DNA from: Erodium maritimum
Taxonomy: Eukaryota; Streptophyta; Magnoliopsida; Geraniales; Geraniaceae
Direction: 5' to 3'
Length of the DNA: 64,000 nucleotides
NCBI GenBank assembly: GCA_963921825.1
Contig: OY997591.1
Location: 34,059,825-34,123,824 of the forward strand
Under the pieces are notes generated by a model. The model did no database searches, was not told where the DNA came from, and saw nothing but the letters and a program-made list of their open reading frames with translations. The translations under genes were made by a program, and so were the position numbers. Of this stretch, positions 10,770-22,317 are shown piece by piece; the stretch's first letter is position 1; every line of letters starts with the position of its first letter.

Positions 10770-11660
10770 GGTATTATTAGATCTATGGAAAGTTGGCAAA
10801 AGAGATTTTTATGGCATGGTACTTCCACTACTAGAGCTTTCTGCAAAAAACAAGTTGGGACAATGTCTGTAAATCTAAAAAGGAGGATGGCCTTGGTATT
10901 AAAAATCACAATCTTATGAACCTGACTATCTCTCTAAGTGGTGGTGGAGATTTTCTCTTGAAAGAAAATCCTTATGGAAAATGATAATATGCTCAAATTT
11001 TTGCTAGGATCAGAATTAATCGAATCTGGTTGTTTTTCTCGAGGTTGAGAGTTGCTACTTCATGTCTCATATACTAAATCTGATTAAAGACTCAAGAATA
11101 AATGACTATTTTGGGATCAAAGGTCTATGTGGGAGGATATGTGGTGGGGTCAAACTCCTTTCAAAATACTTTTCCCCGGAATTTATCTTATATCACAATA
11201 AAAAAAACACAAGAGTAGCTGAAGCATTTGATGACATTCTATGGGATTTGAATCTAAGGAAAAATCCTAGAGGCTGGGAAGAGCAAGAATGGATTTTGCT
11301 ATGTAATATTCTATTAGGAGTAACTCTAAACCAATTGGAAGACAAGCTTAATTGGATCTGGGATAGTAATGGATTCTCAGTCAAGAAATTATACTCTTTG
11401 CTTGCCCAACAAGACACCCAAAATCTGTAGAATGTCAGTTGGTCAAAAAATCTTTGGTTTCCTGATATTCCCATAAAAATTACATTTTTCTGTTGGCTGG
11501 CATGCTTGGATGTAATCTCATCTAAATGCTTCTTGGATAGTAGGGGTTTCAAATTATCATTGCAGGAGATTATATGCCCTATTTGTTCTTGGGATTTTGA
11601 AGATGGTAGTCATATCTACTTCACTGCAATAGGGCTTAGATTGTTTAGGGTCTCATTTCT
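10770..11660 (+). pseudogene. LINE ORF2, post-RT and zinc-finger (zf-RVT) part
   Basis: Blocks typical of the region after plant LINE RT: SMESWQKRFLWHG, then (11062-11430) NLRKNPRGWEEQEW, NWIWDSNGFSVKKLYSLL, then NLWFPDIPIKITFFCWLA with a CPICSWDFEDGSHIYF knuckle near 11570-11620. Several stops and shifts interrupt the frame. It continues into a long 3' region ending at about 12929. Confidence 0.7.
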
Positions 11661-12429
11661 CTCTGGTGGAGTGTTTCTTGGGTAATTCTAGGTTCAGTTA
11701 AAGCTCTTATTGCTTCTTGGCCTTCATTACAAAGTCCCAGGTTTAAACAAAATCTTGGGGGGGCTTGATTTTACTCTCTTGTTGGAAATTATGGTTAGCA
11801 AGGAACTTGTTTTTATTTCAAGGAATTGATCTTTCTCCTGAGGATATTTTCTTGAAAATAATCCATCAATCTTATAGCTAGAAATAGTCAAGATTCAAGG
11901 CATCCAAAATCTACTTTTCCTTTCAAGTGTGGAAATCCAATCTCTTAGGTTGTGTTTCTTGGAGGGCTCCTACCTAATTGATATATTATGCTTTGCTGAA
12001 GTCTGGGGTTGGGGTTTTGGGTGAGATCTGGATTGGTTTTAGGTGAGTGTTGGTGAGGTTTGGTAAGGCTGTTGTTTATGTGTGTCTGATTTTTTCTTCA
12101 GCAGGCTTCTCTCCTACTTAGTGTGGGGGTCGTTCATCTTGTTTAGGGACTCTTGTTCCGTGTATGGGTTCTTCTCTTTTTAGGTTTGAGTGTTTTTTTG
12201 TTCTGGTTCTTTTTCTGGTTGGTGGTTCTTCTTCTTTGCAGTGCCTTTCTTCTCATGTCTCTTTTCTCAGCTCAACTCTTATATTGTATTATTTGATTCA
12301 AGTCAGTTCATCAGTTGTTATATGCATACAATAGATTATGAGTTCTGTGGATTATTTCTCTCTTCTGGGGCTTGGTCATCTTCAAATTCCCTCTATTAGA
12401 GCTTGATCATCATGTCAGATTCAGTTCTG

Positions 12430-12700
12430 CTTTAGCGCCTTGGACGACAAGCAACCAAGGTTGAATATTCAGATAAGTTTAGTGCATTGGACTTCAGGAA
12501 TCCTGGCCCTTTTCCATCTGCAATCTCTCACTTCTGGAGCTTCATCATCATGACAGATGCAGTACTGTTTCAATGCCTTGGACGACAAGCAATCAAGGCC
12601 AATTCATCTCTACTTCATTATCCTCCAGTTTTATCCTATAAATTCAGTTCAGTTCAGTGCCTTGGACTTCAAGAATCTTGGCTTCAACATGATATTCTCT
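12430..12700 (+). repeat. imperfect tandem repeat in LINE 3' region
   Basis: A phrase of the form GCCTTGGACGACAAGCAA(C/T)CAAGG appears at about 12436 and 12575. The related GC(C/A)TTGGACTTCA(A/G)GAATC(C/T)TGGC appears at about 12485 and 12658. Units alternate every 60-90 bp. Confidence 0.55.
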
Positions 12701-12929
12701 TGGTAGGGTTCCCTCTTTATTGTGGATTGTTTTCTTTTATCCTACTCTAATATTTTGTTTTTGATTATGGTTATTAAGTTTCTTTTGGTTTCTCTTGTTT
12801 ATATCAGTTGTTTCCCTTATCAGATAGTTGATCCTATCTTTGGGTTTGGGGGTTCTTAGTGTATCTCGTTTGTACTCCTCTTTCACCTTAAAAGAAGTTT
12901 AATCAACATTTGGTTTGCGGATAAAAAAA

Positions 12930-13506
12930 ACATGGGAGACGGCACAAGGTCATGCCGTGAAGCATTGAGAATTGCCAATCATCGAATAAAAGGCATCTTT
13001 TTAGCATAGTTTATCCTCTTTTCATTTTAGATCCTTTGCGTTATTTATCTTTATATAGGTACCAATGCTGGAGCTAAACGAAGTACATGGATGGAGGCTT
13101 GAAGCTTAAAAGGAGTAAGGATGCACTAAGACAAGAAGGAGGCAAGTATTTCCTAATTTCGAATATGATTCGATGAATTCACCGTCCTCGACCAGAATCT
13201 TGGTGCTTAGTACCAGAAAATCCCTAAAAGCTGAATTCAAGCTCTAAGTTTAAGGATTTTCCTACGCCATCAATCATAATATCGCCATTTTCATAGGATC
13301 TCGATACCACTAGAAGTGGTGTCGAAAGTTTCTTTTGAGCCGTCAACGATCAAATAGAGGTTGTGTTTGATTTCACACTATAAAATTGAGGCCTTGGTCA
13401 AATTGGATGGGAAAATTTTGGGAAAAGAAAATATGTATTAAAGAAATCATATCTAATGTTTCAGTAGCCATCGCCGCCAATGTTCTACAATAATAAAGCT
13501 AAAAGA
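12930..13506. other. unassigned sequence
   Basis: Between the LINE tail and the GATAAA element. I saw no ORF or termini. A phrase around 13060-13140 looks like degraded retroelement leader, but I cannot name the family. Confidence 0.35.
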
Positions 13507-14878
13507 GAGGAGAAATCTATTGAGAACCACTCTTAACATAGGAACCGTGAGAACCAATCCTAACCACTATCATCTATGATCCAACACTCATCAAAATGCC
13601 ACATCATCACCCCAATCCAATCCCCATCCACGCCAATTTCATCTATTCTCACACAAGCAAGGGCATAATTGTAATAGCATGGTGCCATGTGGACAAGTGT
13701 CCATTTTTTTCTTCACCAATTCAATAATTTAATATTTCCCGATTCGTTTGAACTCCGATTAACTTCAAACTTGCGCCAATATTTTTCTTTTTTCAAGGGC
13801 TTTAAATCAAGATCACTCATGAATATATTTTGAAGCACGAAAATAAAAATTTATATCAAGGTGATAAAAATAATGTTGAGCGTTGATAAATGTTCACTAA
13901 TAAATGTTTTATATCGAAGTACCAAACTAGTGCTAAATGTTGATAAAAAAACATGTAATGAGGTGATAAGAAACAAATAATGAGGTGATAAAAACCATTT
14001 TCATTTTTGATAATAAGTGTGATACACTAGAGTTTAACGTTGATAAAAAAACTTGTGATGAGGTGATAAAAAAACACGTAATTCAATGATAAATCTAGTG
14101 TTTAGTGTTGATAAAACTGGTGTTCATAAAAAGCACGTGATGAGATGATAAAAATCATGATCAGTTTTGGAGAATAGGGTGATAAAACCAGTGTAAAATG
14201 TTGATAAAAACAGGGTAAAGTGTTGATAAACCCAGAGCAAAGTGTTGATAAAAATTACCCATATATAATTCCTTTAAAAACTAGCCCCGAAATATAAAAA
14301 ATTCGTGCTTCAAAAAATTATGTGATGGGGGTGATAAAACACACGTAATTTGAATGATAAACCTAGTGTTTAGTGTTGATAAAACTAGTGTTCATAAAAA
14401 GCACGCGATGAGGTGATAAAATCATGATCAGTTTTGGAAAATGAGGTGATAAAACCAGTGTAAAGTGTTGATAAAACCAGTGTTAAAGTGTTGATAAATC
14501 CAGAGCAAAGTGTTGATAAAAATTACCCAGATTTTTTTAAAAAAAAAATCTACCCCGAAATATTTTTTTTTTCGTGCTTCAAAATATATTCATGACTGAT
14601 CTTGATTGAAAGCCCTTAAAAAACCAAAACTAATGGCGCAAGTTTGAAGCCAATCGGAGTTCAAACGAAGCGGGAAAAATTAAATTAATGAATTGGTTAA
14701 AAAAAATAATATGATAGTTTTACTAAAAAGCCCTTGTCACTAACTAAAAAGTGCTGTTTTTTGCAGTCAATAAGTCAACTACTCAATTGCATCTCATCCA
14801 TCCATTCCTAAAATGGATGACTTAGATTGGTTCTCGCGGTTCCTACGTTAAAACATGGTTCTCACCAGATTTCTCCTC
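13507..14878. mobile_element. Mutator-type TIR element with GATAAA array, copy 1
   Basis: The left end reads GAGGAGAAATCTATTGAGAAC; the right end mirrors it as ...CACCAGATTTCTCCTC. Inner mirrored modules include CCGTGAGAACCAATC / GATTGGTTCTCGCGG and ATGAATATATTTTGAAGCACGA / TCGTGCTTCAAAATATATTCAT, so the inverted repeats extend for about 350 bp. No clear TSD was found for this copy, but the other two copies (20549 and 46479) have 10-bp ones. The core (about 13870-14520) is an array of AGTGTTGATAAA-type units. It is non-coding. Confidence 0.7.
13870..14520 (+). repeat. GATAAA-motif array
   Basis: Dozens of GATAAA cores, most as GTGTTGATAAA or GAGGTGATAAA, are spaced roughly 15-25 bp apart and mostly point the same way. 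The left half is largely repeated in the right half (compare 13990-14280 with 14320-14520). Confidence 0.75.
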
Positions 14879-15374
14879 GGAAAGATACCTTAGAAAAAGG
14901 TTAGTGCAAGCTCAAGCTTCAAATATATGAAATTCGGGGTATATGCACGCTAAAGTTTGAACCTCTAATTGAATTGTACACATAAGCTCCATAATTATAG
15001 GCTAAACCCACTATTATGGGGGCTAATTGTTGGATTTTTTGCCCTAAGACAAACTACAATCTGGAATACATAGCCATTTGTGATGAAATAAAATGGAAAC
15101 AATTTTCATTATCATAAGAAATAATGTGAACAATGTGAATACACTACTCTTCCTGAGGTATCAGGGTGAAACGATAGTAAAACTCCTAGAACAAAGGAGT
15201 AAGTTATTCATTCATCCATAACCTGATAGTTAGAACTAATATGATAAAGTCATATATGTTTTACTAATCATCCATGTACCGATATGAGTCAAAGTCATAT
15301 ATGTTAAAGAGTGTTAACATTAGACAATCCATATTGAGAAACAGGGACATGAGAATTTATCGAATACTACATAG
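14879..15374. other. possible LTR fragment, otherwise unassigned
   Basis: From about 15030 the phrase TGTTGGATTTTTTGCCC begins a stretch that resembles the start of a Copia-type LTR. No matching end, TSD or coding region was found. The rest is unassigned. Confidence 0.3.
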
Positions 15375-15531
15375 AACATGCCCTCCCCTAGCTCGATCTA
15401 GATCCCAAATCCCCCTCGTCGTCGATCCCATCTGGGCCGACCCACCCTATTGTTTAGGCCGGACCCCAAGGCCTTCTCATTGTCGATCCCAACTTGGCAT
15501 TCCCACCCGCAGGGACGTCCCCGAGGATGGA
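15375..15531 (+). mobile_element. probable LINE 5' leader
   Basis: C-rich sequence that directly precedes the solo LTR. With the LTR and one ATGGA copy removed, it would lie immediately upstream of the LINE ORF1 ATG at 19039, so it is probably the 5' untranslated part of that LINE. This is inferred from position only. Confidence 0.4.
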
Positions 15532-16162
15532 TGTCACGCCCCAATTTCAATGAACCGAACTCGGGACGCGAACATTTAAAATAATAAACACTTTGAAAAC
15601 TTTTCCATTTAAACATTTTAAAATACCAGTTTAGTTCAACAAAATAATATTTACAACTCAAAATTAGTCCCAACAAGTGGACAAAAACATGGTATACGTC
15701 GCTAGACTCAAATAAACCCAGAATCCCGCTTCTAGCTCTTCAAGCTTCAGAAGCTCACCTAGTCCAGCCTGCGAACGGTACCTGTAGGAAAAGCAGCTAG
15801 GGGTGAGCGTTCGCTCACCACCACAGATAACAGACTGACTACGGCATAATTAGCAGACAAAGCCGGTAACACCAATAACAAGGTCAACACCGGGGAACAC
15901 TGTCCCCAACCCAAGTACTCTGACTGAACACACACCCACTGTTACCTTCCTTGACCAACTCAACACTCTGACACGTAAAGTAGACCCGACACAAGGATCA
16001 CGACCTCTTCCAAGGACTCAAAAGAAGCTACGCAACACCAAACAAGATCACAAAGGATCGCACACCAAACAAGATCACAAAGGATCGCAAACCAGATGCC
16101 AACTGCTCAGTGCCAAGAACGCTCACGCCCTCCCAAGACTCTAACTCGGTCAGGCCAACCCA

Positions 16163-16297
16163 AGAATGCTTGCAACTTACCGAGACTCTAACTCGTAAGC
16201 CAGCCAGAGAATGCTTGCAACTTACCGAGACTCTAACTCGTAAGCCAGCCAAAGAATGCTTGCAACTTACCGAGACTCTAACTCGTAAGCCAGCCAA
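16163..16297 (+). repeat. tandem repeat, 45-bp unit x3
   Basis: Units begin AGAATGCTTGCAACTTACCG at 16163, 16208 and 16253, with partial units on both sides. They are almost identical to each other, so the expansion is recent. A partial copy recurs near 16950. Confidence 0.85.
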
Positions 16298-16499
16298 AGA
16301 ATTCTCACAAACCGAAACCACACACGTGCGGCCAGGACCCCTTTATTGGCGGGCGGGCCCCCTACCCCTTCTGAACATGCAGACGCGTGTGCTCGTGGAC
16401 CCCCGTTTCATGAAGCGGGCCCCCAACCTCAGGTAACCACGAACACAATCACAATCACACTCAAAAGCAAGTTCAACAACCCGTAACGACACAGGTTCA

Positions 16500-16940
16500 A
16501 CACTCACAGACACTCATGGCCACCAAGACACCAATAGTAAAACTCGGACTCAACAGCCCCACAGGCACTCACGGCCTCCCAAGACACACCAACAGTAAAA
16601 CACGGACTCAACAGCCCCACAGGCACTCACGGCCTCCCAAGACACACCAATAGTAACTCACGGCTCGACAACCCCACGGGCACTCACGGCCACTCAAACC
16701 ACCAACAGTAAAGACACGGGTTCACAACCCCACGGGCACTCATGGCCACCCACAACACCAAAGGTAAAGACACGGGTTCAACAACCCCACGGGCACTCAC
16801 GGCCACTCAAACCACCAACATTAAAGACACGGGTTCACAACCCCACGGGCACTCATGGCCACCCAAAACACCCAAGGTAAAGACACGGGTTCAACAACCC
16901 CACGGGCACTCATGGCCACCCAAAACTCAACAATAATACA
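16500..16940 (+). repeat. tandem repeat array, about 58-bp unit
   Basis: Seven or so units are built on GGGCACTCACGGCCACTCAA / CACTCATGGCCACCCAA alternating with GACACGGGTTCA. One pair is exactly 58 bp apart (16566 and 16624). This is the longer version of the array at 8419-8640 in the other LTR. More GGCTCTCATGGCCACCCAAG units follow at about 17045-17150. Confidence 0.75.
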
Positions 16941-19038
16941 CGCTCACAACTTACCGAGACTCTAACTCGTAAGCCAGCCAAAGAATGCTCGCAACCCCCC
17001 AAGACCCTAACTCGGTCAGGCCAGCCAAAGACACCAACCTTAGTACACGGGCTCTCATGGCCACCCAAGACACAACAGTAATACACTGGCTCTCATGGCC
17101 ACCCAAGACACAACAGTAATACACGGGCTCTCATGGCCACCCAAGACACAATTACACAGACAACCTCTAGCATAACCAATGCCTCCAACAGGGCTTGTGT
17201 GCCCCTTTGTCCCTTTCCCCCAAGGTCTCTCGGGTTCCGACCTTGGGGGTTGCCGGTGGAGGCGTGCTCTCACCGTTCGCCAGTCCCTAGGCTCATCCCC
17301 TCCCTTCCCTTTACCTTTGTCACGAACACCGATCCTCCTAATAACAACAGTTTCACAATAAACCTCCGGGCATGGTCATATGCCTCCAGTTATTCTGATA
17401 TCGCTAAGTTCTCTGTTCCTACGACACTACTAGGTGTCACATGCATTTCCAATATTCGCTACGTTCCCGTATCATGCCTTTCTAATATTCGATAAACCTA
17501 CTTAACCCACGACACCCCGGTGTCACATGCAATTCTACTGTTAACTTTCCCTAGTCAGGGCCGAGATCCGGCTACTTTTCCCTTCCTCGTGCGTGCTCTC
17601 CAAAAGCCAACCAACGAGCTCCGGTGTGATCTCAGTCACTCACCCAGCTTTCCCTTGCCTCGGTCCGCGGCACGATCTAATAAGAACACGATTTTAAATA
17701 CTTATAAGCTCGCAGACATAAACTGGAATTCAGTAAACTCGACGCCCAAAAGTAACCCCGACAATGTCGATCACTCCCAAACTTCCCAATTACTCGACAT
17801 TGTCGATAAAGGACCCGTAAAGGCTCGATTCGCCCGACATGGCGAATCTGCCCGGGTTTTGTAAATACCCTTCCGGGGCTCCAAAAATTCCCGTTTTCGT
17901 TTCTACGGTCTTAGAATAATTCAAGGGTCCCAATGCACTTGACGGAATCGAATTCCGACTTCCGAGTCAATTAATTAACGTTTAAAGTTTCTAAACCCGA
18001 TAAATACAACTTTCGCATTTTAATTCCAAATTTCGATTCGGGTGTGGATTAACTACTTGGGGATCGTCCTAAACCACCCGAACACGAAAACCCGATACTC
18101 GGGCATGTGGGCCCCACCCGGCCACAATTAGGAAATTTTCCTTTTTCGCCCCAAAACGTTCCTAACGAACCCCAAACCTCAACCATTCATCTTTAAACCA
18201 ATCTTAAACAAAACTCAACCTTAATCAAACCGTTTAAACTCAAACCCTAAAAATTCAAACGTATCAAAACGAAAATCGGTTAGGTGCTCACCGTAGAGAA
18301 TGTCGATGTGAGCTCGATTCTTTTATCGTTGAGACGATCCACCGGTTTGATCGTCGGGAATCACCAAAACCCTAAACTTTCTTCTCCTTTTCTCTCCACC
18401 TTCTCTCCTCTTTCTATCCACTTTCTCTCTCTTCAACTCCCCCTTTTTGGTTCTGTTTTTGCCGAAACCACAAAACCATTCCCTTTTATTTGTTTAAAAA
18501 AAACAACACCAACCTTTTTAAATTACAAAACTAACACTCCAAGTATCATCTTTGTTTTGTTCAAGAAACCTAACACCACCACATAATTGACATGTGGCAA
18601 GTGGGTTCCATACCTTTTGGAAAATATAGAAGATATTTTCCAATCAGATTCGCGAAATTCGGCTGTCTCGGGCCCCTGAACGGGCACTTTTTCCAAGAAA
18701 TTACGAAACTTCACGGGCTACAAGGAAACGGCTCAACTAAGATCGCTGCGACGACGCCTAAGCTTTTTGTATCCAAAACGGTCCTCGAATGGACCAAAAC
18801 GTCGCTCGGTTGACTTTTCCAACGAAAAGTCAACATTTCCCAAATTGATCAGAAAGTTGCCCTGAATCCCCCGGAACTCACTTTGGTCAATATCGGGGTC
18901 AACTTAAGTCCGGTATGACCCTCGGGGTCCAATTCCGGTTCAATTCAGTGTCTGCTCAAATTTTTTAAATTTCCGTGTTTTTCGCAGGTTTGACTGGCGT
19001 TGACCGGGAGTGGTTATTACAATGGAACCCGACCCCTA

Positions 19039-19800
19039 ATGGAAAACCTCCTTGCCATCCAAGAGGGATTTGACGCCCTTAAAATGGAAGAAAAGGAGGA
19101 CAAGTTTATTTGCATCCCAAGGGATCTAAAGGATGCTCACGCCTGGTTGGACGATTATTCACGACCCGTTAGTATGACCTGACCTCCATTAAAGGTTTGG
19201 TGATGAAAGTCTCGCACCATGATGGCCTTGTCATCAAGGATCTTGGCTGGGGGATAACCGGTTTTTACTTAACCTCCCAAGTGGAAAATGATCAAATTAG
19301 GAGAGGAGAACCATGGTCCTTCAAGAAAGCAGCCTTGGTTCTAGGGGACCTCTGACTACAAGTCAATCCAGCTACCCTTGTTTTTTCCAGACTCGTAATG
19401 TGGGCACGAGTCTACGACCTCCCTTAGGATGAACTCACAATCGAAACAAGTTTCCGAGTAGGGGAGACACTTGGAGGTTTTGTGGATGTTCGAGCGGACT
19501 CGACAAGATTAGCCTAAGAAATGACCTTGAATGTGTGTTTTAGGAAGGATTTTGTAACGATGTTTCGTCGCTCGACTCGAATCCTCATTCTGAGGCACAA
19601 AACACCAATTAGAGCCTGACTACAGTATGTAAGGCTCTTGGGATTCTGTTTCCACTGTGGCTGCATCAGCCATCATGAATTGGAATGGCCCCGGAGGGAT
19701 ACCAATAACCCTCAGGCGGCCCATCGCTTCGACCTATTCCTTATGACACAAGAGCTCTCCAACATGCGAACGAGGATTCGAAGGGACTGATCGAACCTCG
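19039..19800 (+). pseudogene. LINE ORF1 (DUF4283 and zinc-knuckle type), degenerate
   Basis: The ATG at 19039 opens MENLLAIQEGFDALK, a common start for plant LINE ORF1. Scattered across frames follow blocks of the DUF4283 fold: GLVMKVSHHDG, FYLTSQVENDQIRRGEPWSF, FSRLVMWARVYDLP and RVGETLGGFVDV. Then comes a zinc knuckle FCFHCGCISHHELEW at about 19640, whose last Cys is Trp. This ORF1 type is unrelated to the RRM-type ORF1 at 33996. Many stops are present. No ORF2 follows before the next element. Confidence 0.7.
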
Positions 19801-20539
19801 TCCATCCCAAACTCCCTGCTTGTAGTGGCCCCTTACCGGGTTTTGAGCCCTAGAGGCTGGCACTCCCCCCCCCCCCATCTCAAACTATCATTTCACCAGG
19901 TTTCACCCCACTGGGATCATCAGTACATGTTCCAGCACAAGCTCTTCTGTCCACTACATCGACACATACTTGGAGTCGGAAGCACATAAATCCTCGCTCC
20001 GATCTCCAATTCCCAACCTCTATGGGAGTAGGACCAAGCGAGGTTGGTGCTAGCACAACTAAGTTTTGCCTTCTCGATGCAAGGATGACCATACCTCCTC
20101 CGTATTAAAAGAAGAGGTGGATGCTCCCCCTCTCCCCCTAGAGGCGAGGTCTGGAAAGCATCCTCTCCAAGGATAATGAGTGCGAGATCGAGCAACGAGG
20201 GAGTGTGTGTGGACGCAATTCTCGCCCTACTAGGGTCAGAGTCATCCCGACCTATTGTACCCCTTTTTTCTTGGTGTTCTCCATAAATGCCTAATATCGC
20301 CTAGAGTACCCCGAGACAGTCTCCTCCGAGAGATCAATATGTGTGTCAGATTTTACTGGCATTTTCAAGTCGAGTAAAAAAAAGAACAAAAGGAGCTACA
20401 TGCACCTATTATCACGAGCATCCACTCCTCAAGTTTAATTTGAATTAGTTAGGTATTTTAATCATATGCTTGTGTCTCACGCATGTCGTTCGAAACTATA
20501 ACTCGTTTTTTTCTTCTTTCGGATCTATTTTCTGTTGAT
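19801..20539. other. unassigned, probable LINE ORF1 tail and G-gamma upstream flank
   Basis: Includes a 13-base C run at about 19866. The first part may be the C-terminal end of the LINE ORF1. The last stretch before TCACTGTTAT (20539-20548) would be contiguous with the G-gamma promoter at 32304 if the 11.7-kb nested Mutator-type elements were absent. Confidence 0.4.
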
Positions 20540-20915
20540 CACTGTTATGAGGAGAAATCTGCTAGAAACTCCTCTTATCCTAAAAACCGTGAGAACCAAT
20601 CCTAGCCACACACACCTAAGATCTAACATTCACCATGATGCCACATCATCACCCCAATTCCACCCAAATTCACTCCACTTTCATCATTTCTCATACAAGC
20701 AAGGGCACAATTGTAATAGCATGGTGCCATGTGGATAAGTGTCCATTTTTTTCTTAACCAATTCACTAATTTAATATTTCCCGATTCGTTTGAACTCCGA
20801 TTAGCTTCAAACTTGCGCTAATATTTTTCTTTTTCCAAGGGCTTTAAATCAAGATCAGTCATGAATATATTTTGAAGCACGGAAATAAAAAGTTATATTG
20901 GGGTGATAAAAACAA

Positions 20916-21186
20916 GGGAAAATTTCACTTTAACACCCTGCCAAACATTTAATTTCATTTTGATACCCTGGCATAAAATTTTAACACTTTCATACCCTAA
21001 CCAAACTTTTAATTTCACTTTCATACCTAGCCATCAGATTCTATTAACTTTCCATCCAAAATAGGTAAAATGTCCAAAATACCCCTAACTATTACTCAAA
21101 ATTTCAAACTCATGCCATTGAAGTCAGAACTTGAAAATAAGTGAAATGACAATAATACCCTCCATTGTTAGGGTGTTAAAATGAAA
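20916..21186 (+). repeat. left terminal inverted repeat of MULE
   Basis: Pairs with 31063-31331 in reverse orientation. Easily matched blocks include CACCCTGCCAAACATTTAAT, GATACCCTGGCATAAA, GAATTTTGAG-like spacers and ATACCCTCCATTGTTAGGGT. AT-rich filler follows on the inner side. Confidence 0.85.
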
Positions 21187-21591
21187 AATATCCTTCAAAA
21201 CTTTCAAATTTTACAAAATAACTTTTTTTATTAATTCAATTTTTATTTATGAAAAATATTTTTTATTTTTAAAAATTCAGTTTTTATTATAAAAAAAATA
21301 TTTTTGTGTTAAAAAATCAGATTTTATTTTTAAAAATCATTTTTATTTTATAAAATCATTTTTAGTTTAATTCATATTTTTTTTCAATTCAACACCCAAG
21401 CCTCCCACCCCGTCGCCATATTCATTTTCTTCGTCTCTCTCCTCCATGAACAATTTCTTAAATCCATGAACAATTTTAAAACCATGAACAATTTCTGAAA
21501 TCCCATCATCTTGTTGAACATTCAACACTGTAATAGCATTTAACAATTGCTGCAGCAATACCATTTTTGTAGCAATTCAAACCGAGAATCA

Positions 21592-21849
21592 ATGGAGAGG
21601 CGGGCGGAGGCCATAAAAGCAAACAAGGAAAGAGACGAAATTAATGGAGTGAATCGTCGTGGAGACCACAGATCCGACGAGCTCCGTCGCCGTTGCTGCG
21701 TACAAGCTCCATGTCAAACCATATCTACATCGGAGAAGAAAAGACCCTCCGCCGTTGCCAGAGTTCCGCCGTCGCTGCCAGATCTCCGTCCCCGCTGCCA
21801 GAGCTCCGACGCCGCTGCCAAAGTTGAGGAGATGAAGAGACCCTATTGA
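21592..21849 (+). other. ORF in MULE 5' region, possible captured fragment
   Basis: Opens with MERRAEAIKANKERDEINGV and ends in an Arg/Pro-rich stretch built from imperfect 24-bp repeats of the type CCGCTGCCAGAGCTCCG (about 21755-21825). It is more GC-rich than the AT-rich terminal repeat beside it. I recognise no family. Mutator-like elements often carry fragments of host genes, so that is one reading; leader sequence of the Ulp1 gene is another. Confidence 0.25.
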
Positions 21850-22317
21850 ATGGAGCTCCAACCCTTGTGTTTTGACTTTGTGTTCTGGATAAGTGTGTTT
21901 TGATGAAGAACATGACGAAGATGAGGGAGATTTTTACTGAAAAGGCCTTAGTTTTTGTAAGTGTTAGGAGGGTAGACCTCGTAATATACCAACCTTATTT
22001 TCTTTTCATTTTGATTTTCTTTTTGTATCTAAAAAATATGATTTTACCCTATACCCTTTCAACACTTAGCCAAAAAACCAGGAATCTCTCCCATCTCCAT
22101 CCCAGTCAGCCTTGTTTTCTTTTTTTTCCCTCCTTCACGTTTCTTCACCTGAACTCAAACGAAACCCCACGAAACCCAACTGTTTTCCGGCGCCCAGTTC
22201 ATCTCTGCTCTTCTCCTTCGTCGTCGTCATCTCCAAGCTTGGAGGATAAGTTCCAGTTGCATTTCTTCTCCTTTTCCGACCAGTTTCAGTACTGTCTGAG
22301 CTACCCACTGATCTGAT

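Larger units (their letters stand above)
6990..12929 (+). mobile_element. L1-type LINE, defective, split by a solo LTR
   Basis: Reverse-transcriptase blocks run from about 6990 to 7542 and downstream domains resume at 10770, so the 3.2-kb LTR at 7548-10764 sits inside. The 3' end is GGTTTGCGGATAAAAAAAA at about 12929, a short A tail as expected for a plant L1. Removing the LTR and one TTAAA copy brings LPLYFFSIIKALK directly next to GIIRSMESWQKRFLW, which is continuous in plant LINE ORF2. By contrast GRQIITDILIG sits immediately before ALPLYFFS, so the RT palm segment that should lie between them had been deleted before the LTR arrived. The 5' boundary is not defined. Confidence 0.75.
15532..19021 (+). 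mobile_element. solo LTR (3.5 kb), TGTCACGCCCC type, second copy
   Basis: It begins TGTCACGCCCCAATTTCAA and ends GTGGTTATTACA. It is flanked by ATGGA at 15527-15531 and ATGGA at 19022-19026, a perfect 5-bp TSD. No PBS or coding domain was seen. The first part matches the LTR at 7548 (start, hairpin, CACATGCAATTCTACT...CCGAGATCCGGCTACTTTTCCC at about 17525-17582) and carries larger tandem arrays. After about 17582 the two LTRs no longer resemble each other, so they share a 5' module but not a 3' module. It sits at the start of a LINE ORF1. Confidence 0.75.

Noticed and set aside
16163..16297. CRISPR-like regular array
   Set aside because: The 45-bp units are contiguous tandem repeats without unique spacers, inside a plant LTR.
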